DNA of 64,000 nt from Dioscorea cayenensis subsp. rotundata (Eukaryota > Streptophyta > Magnoliopsida > Dioscoreales > Dioscoreaceae), in assembly GCF_009730915.1 (NCBI RefSeq), contig NC_052472.1, positions 18,568,382 through 18,632,381 of the forward strand, written 5' to 3'. Under the pieces are notes generated by a model that had not been told where the DNA came from, searched no databases, and saw only the letters and a program-made list of their open reading frames with translations. Below are positions 1-11,059 of this stretch, piece by piece (within the stretch, counting starts at the first letter, position 1; each line of letters opens with the position of its first letter). Position numbers and translations under genes: made by a program.

Positions 1-600
1 ATTTGAAAGGGAGGAATATTCAATATGATAAGCTGCTACAACTTCTGATATCCATAGACCTCTCAAGAAATCAGTTATCAAGGAAGATTCCTGAAGAAGT
101 AATGAATCTTTCTTATTTACAAAATCTGAATCTATCTAGAAACCTTTTGACGGGAAGAATTCCAGACAAGATTGGCACGTTACTGAGGTTAGAATCACTT
201 GATTTATCAAAGAATGATCTTTCAAGTGCTATTCCAACAACAATGATCATGCTATCTTTCTTAAGTCATCCAAACCTATCATATAACAATTTATCTAGAA
301 GAATTCCAGATAGTGGGCGGTTTCTAGCACTTTCAGATCCATCTATCTATTTTGGAAACTATGCTTTTTGTGGCTTTCCATTGGACAACGATTGTGAAAA
401 TGTTGACAAACCATCCTTGTAAAGTATCCTAAAGATGAAGATGAGGTAGAGAAGATAGGGTTCTACGTAAGCAATGCCATGGGATACATTCTTGGGTTTT
501 GGGTTCTTTTGGGGTGTGTTGCTGCTAAACAAGAAATGGGAACTCCCATATTTTTTTATTTTTGTTGACTATTTGTTGTATGCTACTTAGGATTGTCTTT
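1..600 (+). pseudogene. LRR receptor-like protein, 3' fragment (RLP copy A)
   Basis: This is the C-terminal end of a plant LRR receptor-like protein that begins before the window. The open part (3-422) holds about four LRR units of the LxxLxLSxNxLxGxIP type and the short region before the membrane anchor (GNYAFCGFPLDNDC). A stop at 420-422 and a frameshift cut it off. The next bases still encode the acidic linker (PKDEDEVEKIGFYVS) and a membrane segment in another frame, which breaks again near 540. The copy at 8137-8565 has the same segment open, which proves the break. About 200 bp of 3' flank after the gene also matches the flank of copy C. Intact family members are cell-surface receptors without a kinase domain. 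This copy is surely not functional as read. Confidence 0.85.
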
Positions 601-979
601 TGGAAGTGAAAAACCAGTACTCTGTAGATGTATAAATATGGTGCCAATACTCACAAGCATGTCATCGTGTGTGTAGCTTGGTGGTTTGATTTTGCGTCCC
701 ACGGTTGTTCAAATAATGTAAAATGATGGTATAATATCTTTGGTCTCTCGCTTAGGCCATGTGGGACATGACTTGCCATTACCATGCGGATCCTTTTCTA
801 GTTTCCTTTGAATAAAATTTGTGCTTTATTCACTTAATTTTGATAAAAAAAAAAGCCATCAAGCTATTTATTTAAAAGGAAAACAGCAATACAAAAGGAA
901 GGGAGACAAATGGAAGAGGAAGGAAACAAAACACTAAGAAAAAGGAGAAGTTAAAGGAAACAATTATAAAGAAAAACCA
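601..979. other. RLP 3' flank followed by A-rich sequence
   Basis: Bases 601 to about 785 resemble 8571-8740 downstream of RLP copy C, so the duplicated unit included 3' untranslated sequence. Bases 846-980 are A-rich and weakly resemble the antisense LINE tail at 29590-29640, so they may be a remnant of another LINE 3' end. No gene is seen. Confidence 0.45.
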
Positions 980-2500
980 AAACTACAGTTGGAGTTACAT
1001 TCCCTCCTGTGTGAGGAAGAGATTCGTCGGAAACGATGTTCCAGAATCACTTGGCTTGAAGAGGAAGATTCTAACACTAAATTCTTCCATCTGATTGCCA
1101 ATGGTAGGCGCAAGAAAAAATTCATTCCTCGAGTCCTCCATAATGGGGTTTGGATAGAAGGAAATCAAGATCTTAGCAAGATCTTATCAGAGCACTTTAA
1201 CATCCATCTAGGATTAACTAGACCTTACCTCTTTCTTATTGATTAGCAAATGGTCATCTCCTACAAAGAGAGTGTCGACCTTTCTTCTTTAGACCGACCT
1301 TTCACGATTGAGTATATCAAACAAGCAGTTTTTTCTCTTGCTGTAGATAAGGCTCCAAGACCTCATGGATTCCCTATATATCTTCTTCTTTCAAAAACAC
1401 TAGAGTCTTACCCATCGTGATTTACTTCAAATTTTCACTAACTTTCATGAGGATAGAGCTAATATGGGATATCTTAATTGGGCCACCATGGCTTTCAGAT
1501 CGAAAAACAACAACCCGAGAATATTTTAGACGTCTGCCCTATTAGTCTTATTGGTTCCTTCTCCAAAATCATCTCCAAAGTTCTAGCTAGCAGACTTAGT
1601 ATGGCCATCAACAAGCTAGTGGATGACTCCTAATCTTCTCTCATCAAAGGCACATGCATAATTGACGACATAGTCAGTGGAAGCATTAATTTTCAATCTC
1701 AAAAAATGTAAGCTAGCCTTTAAAGTAGACTTCACTAAGTCCTTCAATTCCTTGGATTGGGGCTTCTTAATGGACATCCTCGTTACAAGTGATTTTGGCC
1801 CCTGTTGGATCCTTTGGGTTCATAGAATCCTCATCTCTGCCAAAGCTTGTATCCTTATCAATGAATCTTTGCATGGGTATGTCTGGTTTAAACAAGGACT
1901 TCATCAAGGCAACCCCCTATCACACCTGCTCTTCTTCATGGCTATGGATACCCTAATTGCAATGTTCACACATGCGCTTAACTCAAGAGTTCTTCTAAGG
2001 GTTCCCCATTGGATCTCTAGGCCAAATCTGCACCTCCTATATATTGATGACCTAATAATCTTTTCCTTTAGTGGAATGGAATACTTACACATAATCAAAT
2101 TGATACTCTATCTTTTCAAAGGTGTATCATGCCTCACTATCAGTTTCAATAAGAGCTGTCTTTTTTCCACCCATTATGGTTTCCACCTAAGTTCTTTTAC
2201 CTATATTAGAGTCCCTTTCTCAGGACAATGCCCAAGGAATATAGATTGGTTGAAGACAATCTTGGTTCATGCCAAAGTCACTCCCTGGAAATCCAATTAT
2301 TTCTTCCTTGGTGGTCTGTCTTACACTCCTTGATTTGGTTCTTTCATTGATTCCCACACATTGGACGTTTGTGTTCAAGTTACCAGCTTGGGTGATTAAG
2401 GCGACAGACAGAATTCAAAGGGACTTTCTTTGGAAAGGCCCAAATCTAGGTCATAGGGCCATCTGTCTTGTAGCTTGAAACAGGATTTTTGGGAATAGCA
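980..2500 (+). mobile_element. Degenerate L1-type LINE, ORF2 reverse transcriptase region (LINE-a)
   Basis: This is a decayed non-LTR retrotransposon fragment. 989-1246 encodes the segment before the RT domain (SRITWLEEEDSNTKFFHLIA). Around 1290-1390 another frame gives the LINE motif DKAPRPHGF. 1677-2333 encodes RT palm and thumb, with the catalytic YIDD tetrad near 2040 and the downstream LSxNKSCLFS and TPWKSNYFFLGG motifs. A further frame (2269-2478) runs to FKLPAWVIK and RDFLWKG. Stops and frameshifts separate the pieces. Neither the endonuclease nor the 3' end is present. It stops abruptly where RLP fragment B begins, and losing a 3' end suggests later rearrangement, because LINEs normally lose the 5' end. 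A second copy of the same family lies at 3618-5175. Confidence 0.85.
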
Positions 2501-2509
2501 TAACCCTGA

Positions 2510-2775
2510 CGGCAAACCAAATGAATGCATATTTGGGAATAGCTCAAAAAACTACCAAGTTTACATATTACAAACAGCCGAGTTTACAAAACACAAAGAA
2601 GAAATCAACCCAGCTTGTTTAATTGCGGCTGTAAAGCTTACTAAACTCTTATCCTATGCCTTCTCCACTTTATACTTTGTTTCCAATAGCCTATGGCTGT
2701 AAAGAATGTGAAGAAAAGCACTTCGTTATTTGAAAGAAGGGCTTAAAGAACTTGGCGGATGGTATATTTGAAGAC
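2510..2775 (+). pseudogene. RLP 5' fragment: promoter, signal peptide and first LRRNT residues (copy B)
   Basis: This stretch aligns by eye with 5560-5800, the promoter and N-terminus of RLP copy C. The shared order is the TATA region, the untranslated leader, the signal peptide and the YGCKE...KALL...FKEGLK start of the LRR N-terminal cap. The start codon is lost: the ATGGCTGC of copy C reads TTGCGGCT near 2622. The TATAAAT of copy C is also damaged (near 2565). Similarity fades after about 2775. A few LRR-like residues (LRNLDIS, near 2875) may be a last trace. It is a non-coding relic between two LINE fragments. Confidence 0.7.
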
Positions 2776-3617
2776 AAATACAAAAGGAAAGACCTTCAAA
2801 TACTCTTGATGTCCATGTTAGATTCCTTTGAACAAGTGAAGAGCAAATCCTGGTCTAAAACCAAACAGTAGACTTGCGAAACCTTGATATTTCTCTCTAT
2901 GATGTTACACGTTGAAGGGCTAGTCAAATATCCTCAGTCATGCAAGACATTTTAGGCTCACAATCTTTTCATTTATCAAGACTTTGAATAATCTGAAAAA
3001 AAGAAATACATAGACATGTAGTGATAACAATAAAAATTTAAAAATTTTTGGCAAAAACATTAATGTGACTTGTTCTTCTTAATTGTTTATCAAATTTCTT
3101 AATTTTAGTGAAGCTTGCCGGAAGACAGTCCCCTTGTCTTGAAAGAGACTTGGTCCACTGCATTTTATGTTGTCTTAGTTCTTTGTTGTAGTGCATGCCG
3201 CTTGCTGTCTTTACTGTGTTTTTTTTATTTAAAAAGTGGATAAACCACTTCAATTAAAGGACTATCTTTAGTGTTTTGTTCTCCGCTGCTCCTTGTGCAT
3301 CTATATATGATATGTTTTATATTTTTTTTCTCATAGTTTTTTAATATACGTGTAAAAAAACTTGGAAGAAGACCTGTAATTATATTAAAGCTTGATTTCT
3401 TCTAGGAGATTGGTATAATTTGAGGACACCGATTCCCAAAATATTTAGTTCATTCTCGATCCAAGTGGAAGTTGGTGGGATTGTGATACCTCATTTCCGA
3501 TTGAGACTACAGTTAAGATCATTTACAAGGGCACCAAGCGGAAGTTTGTGGGATAGTGATACCACATTTCTGATTGTGACATGTATTATTTAGATTTGAA
3601 CATTCAAGCTTTTTCTT
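2776..3617. other. Non-coding stretch with a LINE-tail motif and a short direct repeat
   Basis: No gene is seen. Bases 3236-3248 carry, in antisense, the GTGGTTTATCCAC motif found at LINE 3' ends elsewhere in the window, next to a T-rich tract, so a minus-strand LINE tail may lie here. Two 48-bp copies of a related sequence lie at 3461-3508 and 3534-3581. Confidence 0.4.
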
Positions 3618-5175
3618 TATGTTTTTGAAGGTTCCTCTGGCCTGTCAATTAATTTCTCAAAAAGCTGTTTGTATTCCACAAATTATGGTTTCCAACCACA
3701 TTCCTCAACTGCCAGAATCCTTAACTGCTCAAGAAACTGTTTACCCTTCACCTATTTAGGGGTCCCCCTTTTTGGAAAAAGGCCAAGACGCCTAGACTGG
3801 GATAAACTCATTGGAGCGGTGCGCTCTAGACTCACCCCTTGGAAAGCAAATTACTTATCCCTGGGTGGTCGTTTAACTATTATTAATTCAGTGCTCTCAA
3901 CTATTCCAGTCTACTGGATGTCAGTATTCAAACTACCCGCCTGGGTGATCAAAGATATTGATCAAATCCGTAGAGATTTCTTATGAAAAGGACCTGATTT
4001 GGGTTCCAAAGTTATTAGGTTGGTTGCTTGGAATAGGATCACTAGACCCAAAGACATGGGTGGCTGGGGAATTCTCAATCTTCGTGATTTTAATATAGAC
4101 TTGCTTGGGAAATGGTGGTGGAAACTATCTTGCAACCCAAATTGTGGCTGGGCCAAAATCATATACATCAACTACCTAAACAGAAGCCCAACTGGAGTTT
4201 TGTCTTATACTCCACCCAGAAACAAATCTTTCTTCACAGCGGATGTTATCCCCGCTCTTTTACCCTTTCGGTCTTGCATAAAATTAAACCAGGACGATTC
4301 TCCTAACTGAGTTTTGGGAAAAAAAAATGGGAAGTTCACTGTCAAATCCTTTTACAAATTCCTTATTGACGGTGGATTGTGTAGTCCACTCTACTCACAT
4401 TTTTGGAAAACTCGTAGTCCTAACAAAATAACTCTTTTCTACTGGCTTGCTGGAGAGGATAAAATTCTCACTCTTACAAATCTTTTCAAAAGAAGGTGCA
4501 ACTTTCAAAACACCTCTGATACTTGTGTTTTATGCCACAATGCCTCAGAGGACCTTGTTCATCTTTTTCTTAATTGCATCTTCTCAAACCGAATCTAGGC
4601 ATTTTTTCTTCAACTCTTTGACCCAATCTTCCCTCCACAATCTATCCCCTCGCTCTGGACTACCTGGTTACCATCCATTAATCTTCAACTCCTATGCATC
4701 TGGAATTTCATCTCCCGAGCGATCTTATGGAATATCTGGATTGAACGAAATACCCGTATTTTTCAACTTAATGCTTTACCCTTCTACACTACTATTTTTA
4801 AATCTGCTAACATGCTGCTCTCTTGGTTTTCTTTAGCTTCTGACCGTAACTAGCAATCTCTCTCCGAGGCATCCCTACGAATCAAGCGCTCCCTCAATTT
4901 CCTTAGTGCCAGAGTCTCCACTCATTCTAGTGATCAAGATCCAGATGTAGCACAGGAGTAGTCCCTACACCGTCTCGACCGACGAGCCCTGATGATCCGG
5001 ACGGTGTTTTTTTCGATCCATCCGACTTTTCTTTGGCTTTTTCCTTGTTTTTCTCGATGACGTTGTTGTTATATTGTACTTAGTTTTGTTCCTCACCTCT
5101 GGTGAGAGGACTGTTCTACTGTATCCTTTGCTATTTCAATAAAGTTGTGGTTTATCCACATTTTTCAAAAAAAAA
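3618..5175 (+). mobile_element. 5'-truncated L1-type LINE with 3' UTR and poly(A) (LINE-b)
   Basis: The element begins inside the RT domain (GLSINFSKSCLYS, about 3630) and continues through FTYLGVPLFG, LTPWKANYLSLGG and FKLPAWVIK (3669-3986). Next come the RPKDMGGWGILNL region (3999-4310) and a zf-RVT zinc-binding region (4314-4598, CVLCHNASEDLVHLFLNC). A last frame encodes WIERNTRIFQ and the C-terminal tail to about 4960. The 3' UTR ends with AATAAA at 5138-5143, GTGGTTTATCCAC at 5147-5159, and an A-run to about 5175. In-frame stops and frameshifts show it is dead. The 5' truncation is what incomplete target-primed reverse transcription gives. Confidence 0.88.
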
Positions 5176-5602
5176 TGTTTTCTATGGAGGAAAACAATGA
5201 GGTGAATAAGTCAAAATGGAATAAAACAGACAATTTCAGAGTGAATAATTTCTGCCAGGTTGTTGAACATTTATTCAATCTCGTAAATTCTTCTCACACA
5301 AATTGTTTGCCACCAAGGCACTCTCCCTTTCCATTGTTTGAAAGTTTAGCTCATTTTTTTTCTCATTTCACATGTATGCTATTGATAGAGAAGAGAAGAA
5401 AGAATGAATCTATTCTCATTGTGTTGAACAACCACTCTTTAGGTTTACATATAGGCAACTAACAATACTAGTATACCTTATGCACATATATATACATATA
5501 TATACATGTATCTAACAGCTAGCAATGGTTTCCTAACCATAATGACAAGGCAAGTGGATGCACATTTTGGAAATATCTCCAAATAGCGACAAAGTTCACG
5601 TA
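5176..5602. other. AT-rich spacer upstream of RLP copy C
   Basis: No gene is seen. There is a short imperfect TA/CA microsatellite near 5482-5512. The last 50 bases belong to the promoter shared with RLP fragment B. Confidence 0.5.
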
Positions 5603-5612
5603 TTATAAATAG
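5603..5612 (+). promoter_or_regulatory. TATA box of RLP copy C
   Basis: TATTATAAAT lies 44 bases upstream of the ATG at 5656, a reasonable distance for a plant TATA box. The same region is recognisable but mutated upstream of fragment B. Confidence 0.5.
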
Positions 5613-5655
5613 TTAACAGAACACAAACAAGACCTCAACCCACCTTTACCTAACT

Positions 5656-8565
5656 ATGGCTGCAAAGCTTACTGAAGCTCTTCTTCTATACCTTCTCTAC
5701 TTAATACTCAGTGTTTCTGATAGCCTTCCTATCTATGGCTGCAAAGAAGGAGAAAGAAAAGCACTTCTTAATTTCAAAGAAGGGCTTAAAGATCCTGGTG
5801 GACGGTTATCGTCTTGGATCGGCCAAGACTGCTGCATCTGGAGAGGAGTTCAATGTGGTGACCAAACAGGGCAAGTTGTGCAACTTGATCTGGGGAACAA
5901 GATCCCTCTTCATGACATGTTTCAATATGGCAGACGTTCTCAGCCATTGAAAGGTGATCATATTAACCCTTTGCTTGGCTTAAAACACTTGCAATACTTG
6001 GACCTCAGCATGAACATCTTTGGAGGTATTCAAATCCCTGCTTTCTTTATCTTTATCTTTCTTGTGCAGGTTTTAGTGGTGTAGTTCCTCATCAGCTTAG
6101 CAAACTCTCAAGTTTGCGTTATCTTGATCTATCCAGTGTATCCAATTTGCCTTGCAACCATCTCCATTTAGCTAGAAGTCATTGGCTCTCAAATCTTTCA
6201 TCTCTTCAGTACCTAAACTTGAATTTTGTTGACCTCTCCCAAGCATCTGATTGGCTGTAATCGCTAAATACTCTCCAATTAATCTCAGAAATAAACTTAT
6301 CAAACTGCATTCTTGAGCTTCCTTTTTCTCTTGCACATGTTAACTTTACAAAAATACAAATTCTTGATCTTTCTGGTAACAATGTTCATTCTGTAGTCCC
6401 ACCTTGGTTGTTCAAGTTAAGCAGCCTTGAGAGTCTAGATTTGAGTGTCAATGCTTTCAAAGAGCTTATTCCTAGTGCCATTGGAAATTTAACATCTCTT
6501 AAATTCCTCAACCTTGCAAGGAATAGTGTCCTAGAAGGTGGAGTGCCACTGAGCTTAAGAAACCTCTGCATGTTGAACTCATTGGATCTTTCAGCAAATA
6601 AATATCTGCATGGTGATTTGAATGAACTTGGAGATGTGTTTTCAGGTTGCCTTAAAGATAGTTTGGAGATACTGAGTTGGGTCTGCAGCGAACTCACAGG
6701 ATATTTTCCAGAATGGTTATGAAATCTTAAGTCTCTCAAAATGCTCAATCTCTATGACAACTCATTTTATGGGCCATTCTTCCAGCTTGGACTTCATTCT
6801 TTGATAAAATTGGATATTTCTCGCAATACATTGAATGGAAGTGTCCCGGTAAACTTGGGTCAACTATATCCAAAACTTGAGTTTTTGGATTTTGCTTATA
6901 ATAATTTGACAGGTGTTCTGACTGAAGCTCACTTTGTTGGTCTGACAAAGCTTCAACATCTTGGCTTTTCTGCCAATGAATTCAAGGTTGATCTTGGTTC
7001 ACAATGGGTACCTCCTCTCAGCTTAAAGATGCTTTCTCATAAGGGACAGTAAATTAGGACCAGGATTTCCTTCATGGATCCAATAGTTGCACAATCTCTC
7101 TGCTGCTCTTTTTCCTAATGCTGGAATCTCAGACGCTTTGCCGGACTGGTTTTGGAACTTCTCAGCAAATCTTCAACTTGTGGATTTATCACATAATGAT
7201 ATCAAAGGCAAGCTTCCAACTTCACTGAGAACATCTCTCCAATCTTCTATATGTTGATCTTAGTGGAAACTCATTTGAAGGACCAGTGCCACAATTTCCA
7301 GGAAATTTAGCGTACTTGCTTCTGTTTTCAAACAAGATAACTGGAAAGATCCCAGAGACCTTATGTGATCTGAAGAAGTTGTTAGCTCTTGATCTCTCCA
7401 AAAATCAACTTATTGGTGAAATTCCCAATTGCTGGAATCACTCTTTTAAACAAAGCTTGTCCACATTCGATTTGTCTGACAATCAATTATCTGGAGGTAT
7501 TCCTACAACCATTTGTTCTCTATCCTTGGCTTATTTGCATTTAAGCAACAATAATTTGTCAGGATAGCTCCCTTTATCTTTGAGAAATTGCAGAGCATTG
7601 ACAACTCTTGATCTTGGCCAGAATAAGTTAAGTGGAAGAATACCTACTTGGCTTCCACAGAGCTTATTGAACTTGGATGTCCTTAGACTCCGATTTAACA
7701 TGCTTGTTGGAGATATTCCTCCTGAGTTGGGTAACCTTACCAAGCTTCGTGTCATAGACTTTGCATATAATCTTCTGTCAGGAACCATACCATATAGTCT
7801 TGCCAACCTTAGAGCCATGAAGTTTGATCCCACAATATTTTATAACATTAAGGTTGAACTTGAGATATATGACAAAATCTCCTTTGACTATGTTGACAAC
7901 ATGGAAATTCTTTACATGGTATCAAATAAACTTCAAATGGGCTACATGGATAATATCAATGTGAATTTGAAAGGGCGAGATGTTCAATATGATAAGTTGT
8001 TGCCACTTCTTATCTCTATAGACCTCTCAAGAAATGAGTTATCAGGAGAGATTCCCGAAAAGCGTAATAAATCTTTCTTATTTGCAAAGTCTGAATTTAT
8101 CTGGAAATCATTTGACAGGTTGAATCTCAGAAAAAGATGGGCATGTTATTGAGGTTAGAATCTCTTGATTTATCGAATAATATACTTTCAGGGGAAATTC
8201 CAACAACAATGATCATGCTATCTTTCTTAAGTCATCTAAATCTATCATATAACAACTTATCTGGAAGAATTCCATACGGTGGGAAGTTTCTCTCACTCCC
8301 AGATCCTTCTATATATTTTGGCAACCCTGCACTTTGTGGTTTTCCATTGGATAACAACTGTGAAAATATTGATAGATCATTTGGTGAAGGGTACCCTAAA
8401 GATGAAGATGAGGCAGAGAAGATAGGGTTCTATGTGAGCATTTCCTTGAGATACATTCTTGGGTTTTTGATTCTTTGGGGTCTGTTGCTGCTCAACAAGA
8501 AATGGGGATTCGCATATTTTCAATTTGTTGACTGTCTTCAATATACTATTTGGGATTGTCTTTGA
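5656..8565 (+). pseudogene. LRR receptor-like protein pseudogene (RLP copy C)
   Basis: This is a nearly full-length RLP relative of the gene at 48745-51705. It starts with a signal peptide (MAAKLTEALLLYLLYLILS) and an LRR N-terminal cap with the paired cysteines of plant RLPs (DCCIWRGVQC). Many LRRs follow, then an island region and a C-terminal membrane segment (ILGFLILWGLLLLNK, near 8455). Disruptions include a deletion and frameshift near 6050, TAA after SDWL near 6260, TGA after PEWL near 6721, frameshifts near 7050-7290, a TAG near 7567, and a frameshift near 8055-8140. Plant RLPs of this type are usually single-exon genes, so these are breaks and not introns. The domain order is complete, so death was by point changes and small indels. 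Confidence 0.88.
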
Positions 8566-8783
8566 AGTGAAAAACTAGTAATCTGCATATGCCTATATAA
8601 ATATGGTGCTAATACTCACAAGCATGTTGTAATGCCTAGCTTGGTGATGTGCTTATGCTTTCCCTCAGCTTTTTGAAATAATGTAAAATGACATTATAAT
8701 GTGTTTGATCCCTAGCTTAGGCCATGTGGAACACTTGCCATTACTTTATTTTTCTTTTAATATAAATAGATGAACTACATATT
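8566..8783 (+). other. 3' flank of RLP copy C
   Basis: This is untranslated and flanking sequence that matches the flank of RLP copy A (601-785), including the shared TACTCACAAGCATGT and TTAGGCCATGTGG segments. The copia insertion begins at 8784. Confidence 0.6.
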
Positions 8784-9019
8784 TGTTAACAAGAAACAAG
8801 ATGAATTGATATGGAGATTAGGAGAGGAGTTTTCAAGAAAGGAAGAAGCTTTTCTGTAGAAAACCTAGGGAATCATTATCCTTCACACCCAGAGCCTTTT
8901 TTCCCATATCACTCTCATATACAATGATGAGGCTATATACATATATAAAAAGTTTAAACAAACCTCTTAGCTACTAATTAAATATCTAATTACTGTTTCT
9001 TAAACAACTCACTCCAACA
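8784..9019 (-). repeat. 3' LTR of the copia element
   Basis: A 236-bp terminal repeat bounded by TG...CA, adjacent to the polypurine tract. The matching partial copy is 13804-13999. Confidence 0.9.
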
Positions 9020-9026
9020 CTCCCCC

Positions 9027-9920
9027 TCAAGGTGGTGCATATATATCATACATGCCCAACTTGCCAAGTGAGTTGTAGAAGTTTTTAATTGAGACAGCCT
9101 TTGTGAGAATGTCTGCCAATTGATCTTCAGACTTTACAAATGGAAATTGGATCACTTTGTCTTCAAGGTTTTTCATAATAAAATGCCGATCCACCTCTAT
9201 GTGTTTGGTACGATCATGTTTAACTGGATTGTGACTAATATCGATAGCTGCTCTATTGTCACAAAACAAGTTCATTTCTGACTTTGGAGGAAAACCAATC
9301 TCAGTCATCAATCTCTTGAGCCATAGAAGTTCACACACATCTTTAGTCATTCCTCTGAACTCAGCTTCTGCACTAGATAATGCCACCACCTTTTGTCTCT
9401 TACTTCTCCAAGTCACAAAATTGCCACCAACAAATGTAAAATAGCCTGAAGTCGATCTCCGATCTATATTATCTCCTGCCCAATCAGCATCGCTATACCC
9501 ATCAATATTGAGATGGCCGTGCTTCGAAAAAAGAAGGCCTTTCCCAGGTGAACCTTTCAAATATTGAAGAATTTGCATTATTGCCTCCATGTGCTGCTTA
9601 CTTGGAGAATGCATGAATCTGCTAACCACACTGATAGCATAAGCAATGTCAGGACGCGTGTGAGATAGGTAAATCAACTTACGAACTAATTTTTGATATC
9701 TTTCTTTATTAGTTGGCTTTTGATCTAGATATTCTCCAAGTCTGTGATTTTGGATAATTGGAGTATTAGCAGGTTTACAATCAAGCAAACCAACTTCTAC
9801 TAGGAGATCAAGTACATACTTGCGCTGGGATAAAAAAATACCTTGTGTTGATCTTGCCACTTCAAGTCCTATAAAATACTTGAGATTTCCCAAGTTCTTC
9901 ATCTCAAATTCTGCTGCCAA
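9027..9920 (-). pseudogene. Copia RT C-terminus and RNase H
   Basis: 297 open codons encode the end of the RT connection (MKNLGNLKYFIGLEV) and a copia RNase H. The motifs SDADWAGD, RRSTSGYF, LSSAEAEF and RTKHIEVDRHFI are all present. The protein ends with the DILTKA and LGKLGMYDI tail typical of copia Pol, just before the polypurine tract. It is separated from the rest of RT by a frameshift near 9910. Confidence 0.9.
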
Positions 9921-10873
9921 TTGATTTTGTATTTTGAGATTTCCTCTTCATCATCTCCTGTGATGATCATACCATCGACATAGATTACAAGTGCTGTTAC
10001 CTTCCCAAGCTGATGCTTCAAGAACAATGTATGATCTGCATTGCTTTGTTGATAACCATAATTCCTCATGGTTAGGGTAAATCGACCAAACCAAGCACGT
10101 GGTGATTGTTTTAGTCCATAGAGGGCCTTTTGTAACTTGCACACAAACTTTCCATTTGGAGAGGTAGTATACCCAGGTGGAATATCCATGAATACTTCCT
10201 CTTTAAGGTCACCATGTAAGAAAGCGTTCTTCACATCGAATTGATGCAATGGCCAATCTAAATTGGCTGCAAGAGACAACAAGACTCTGACTGTATCGAG
10301 TTTTGCTATTGGCGAGAATTTCTCCTGATAGTCAATGCCATACATTTGTGTATATCCCTTCGCAACAAGGCGTGCCTTATACCGATCAATGGACTCATCT
10401 GCCTTATACTTGACTGAAAAAACCCATTTGCATCCCACTGTTTTCTTCCCCTCTGGTAGTGAGACTAAAGTCCATGTTTTGTTTTTCTGCAGTGCTGACA
10501 TTTCATCCTTGATGGCTTGAGTCCAGTTGGGTTCCATAAAGGCTGTATGTATACTGTCTGGAATACTGGCTGTTAGCACATTATAGGCGAGGGCCTCCAA
10601 TGGATTGGAAAGTCTGTGAGTTGACACATAATGGGCAATAGGATACTTAGATTGCTTTCCATGAACTTCTGGAGAGTACCGATCTGGTGGCTTGCCACGA
10701 TTAGATCTATCTGGCAAAACATATCTACCAATTGTATCCAAATTAGCAATAGATAGAGGAGTAGGTGAAACACTAACCTCATGAGTATTCTCAGGAGATG
10801 AATCGTCTGGTGCCAGAGTAGAGGGGGTTAAATCAACTACATCAGTTCCTTCAGAAAATATATTAGCATTCAC
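9899..10873 (-). pseudogene. Copia reverse transcriptase domain
   Basis: 324 open codons. The RT core motifs are clear: KTWTLVSLP, GCKWVFSVKYKADESIDRYK, KARLVAKGYTQ, GIDYQEKFSPIAK, FDVKNAFLHGDL and CKLQKALYGLKQSPRAW. The catalytic tetrad, normally YVDD, reads YVDG, so one of the metal-binding aspartates is lost. That alone would inactivate the enzyme. Stops upstream (about 10876 and 11061) cut it from integrase. Confidence 0.92.
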
Positions 10874-11059
10874 TTCTTAAGCACTATTTAGAACACCTGC
10901 AGTCATAGGGTTCTCTTCATCTTCTGTTATCGGTGCATTACTGTTATCAAGTGTATCAATTGTAGGGACACCAACTATTGACGGATTCACACTGTCATGA
11001 GAGTCACCACCGGCTGCATCTTTACTTGACCATGATGGTATGGCCAATCCAGGCCAATT

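Noticed and set aside
5656-8565. Intron-containing functional RLP gene model for copy C
   Set aside because: Joining the pieces by splicing would need introns at in-frame stops and one-base shifts without proper splice sites. Homologous copies D and E are intronless over the same parts.
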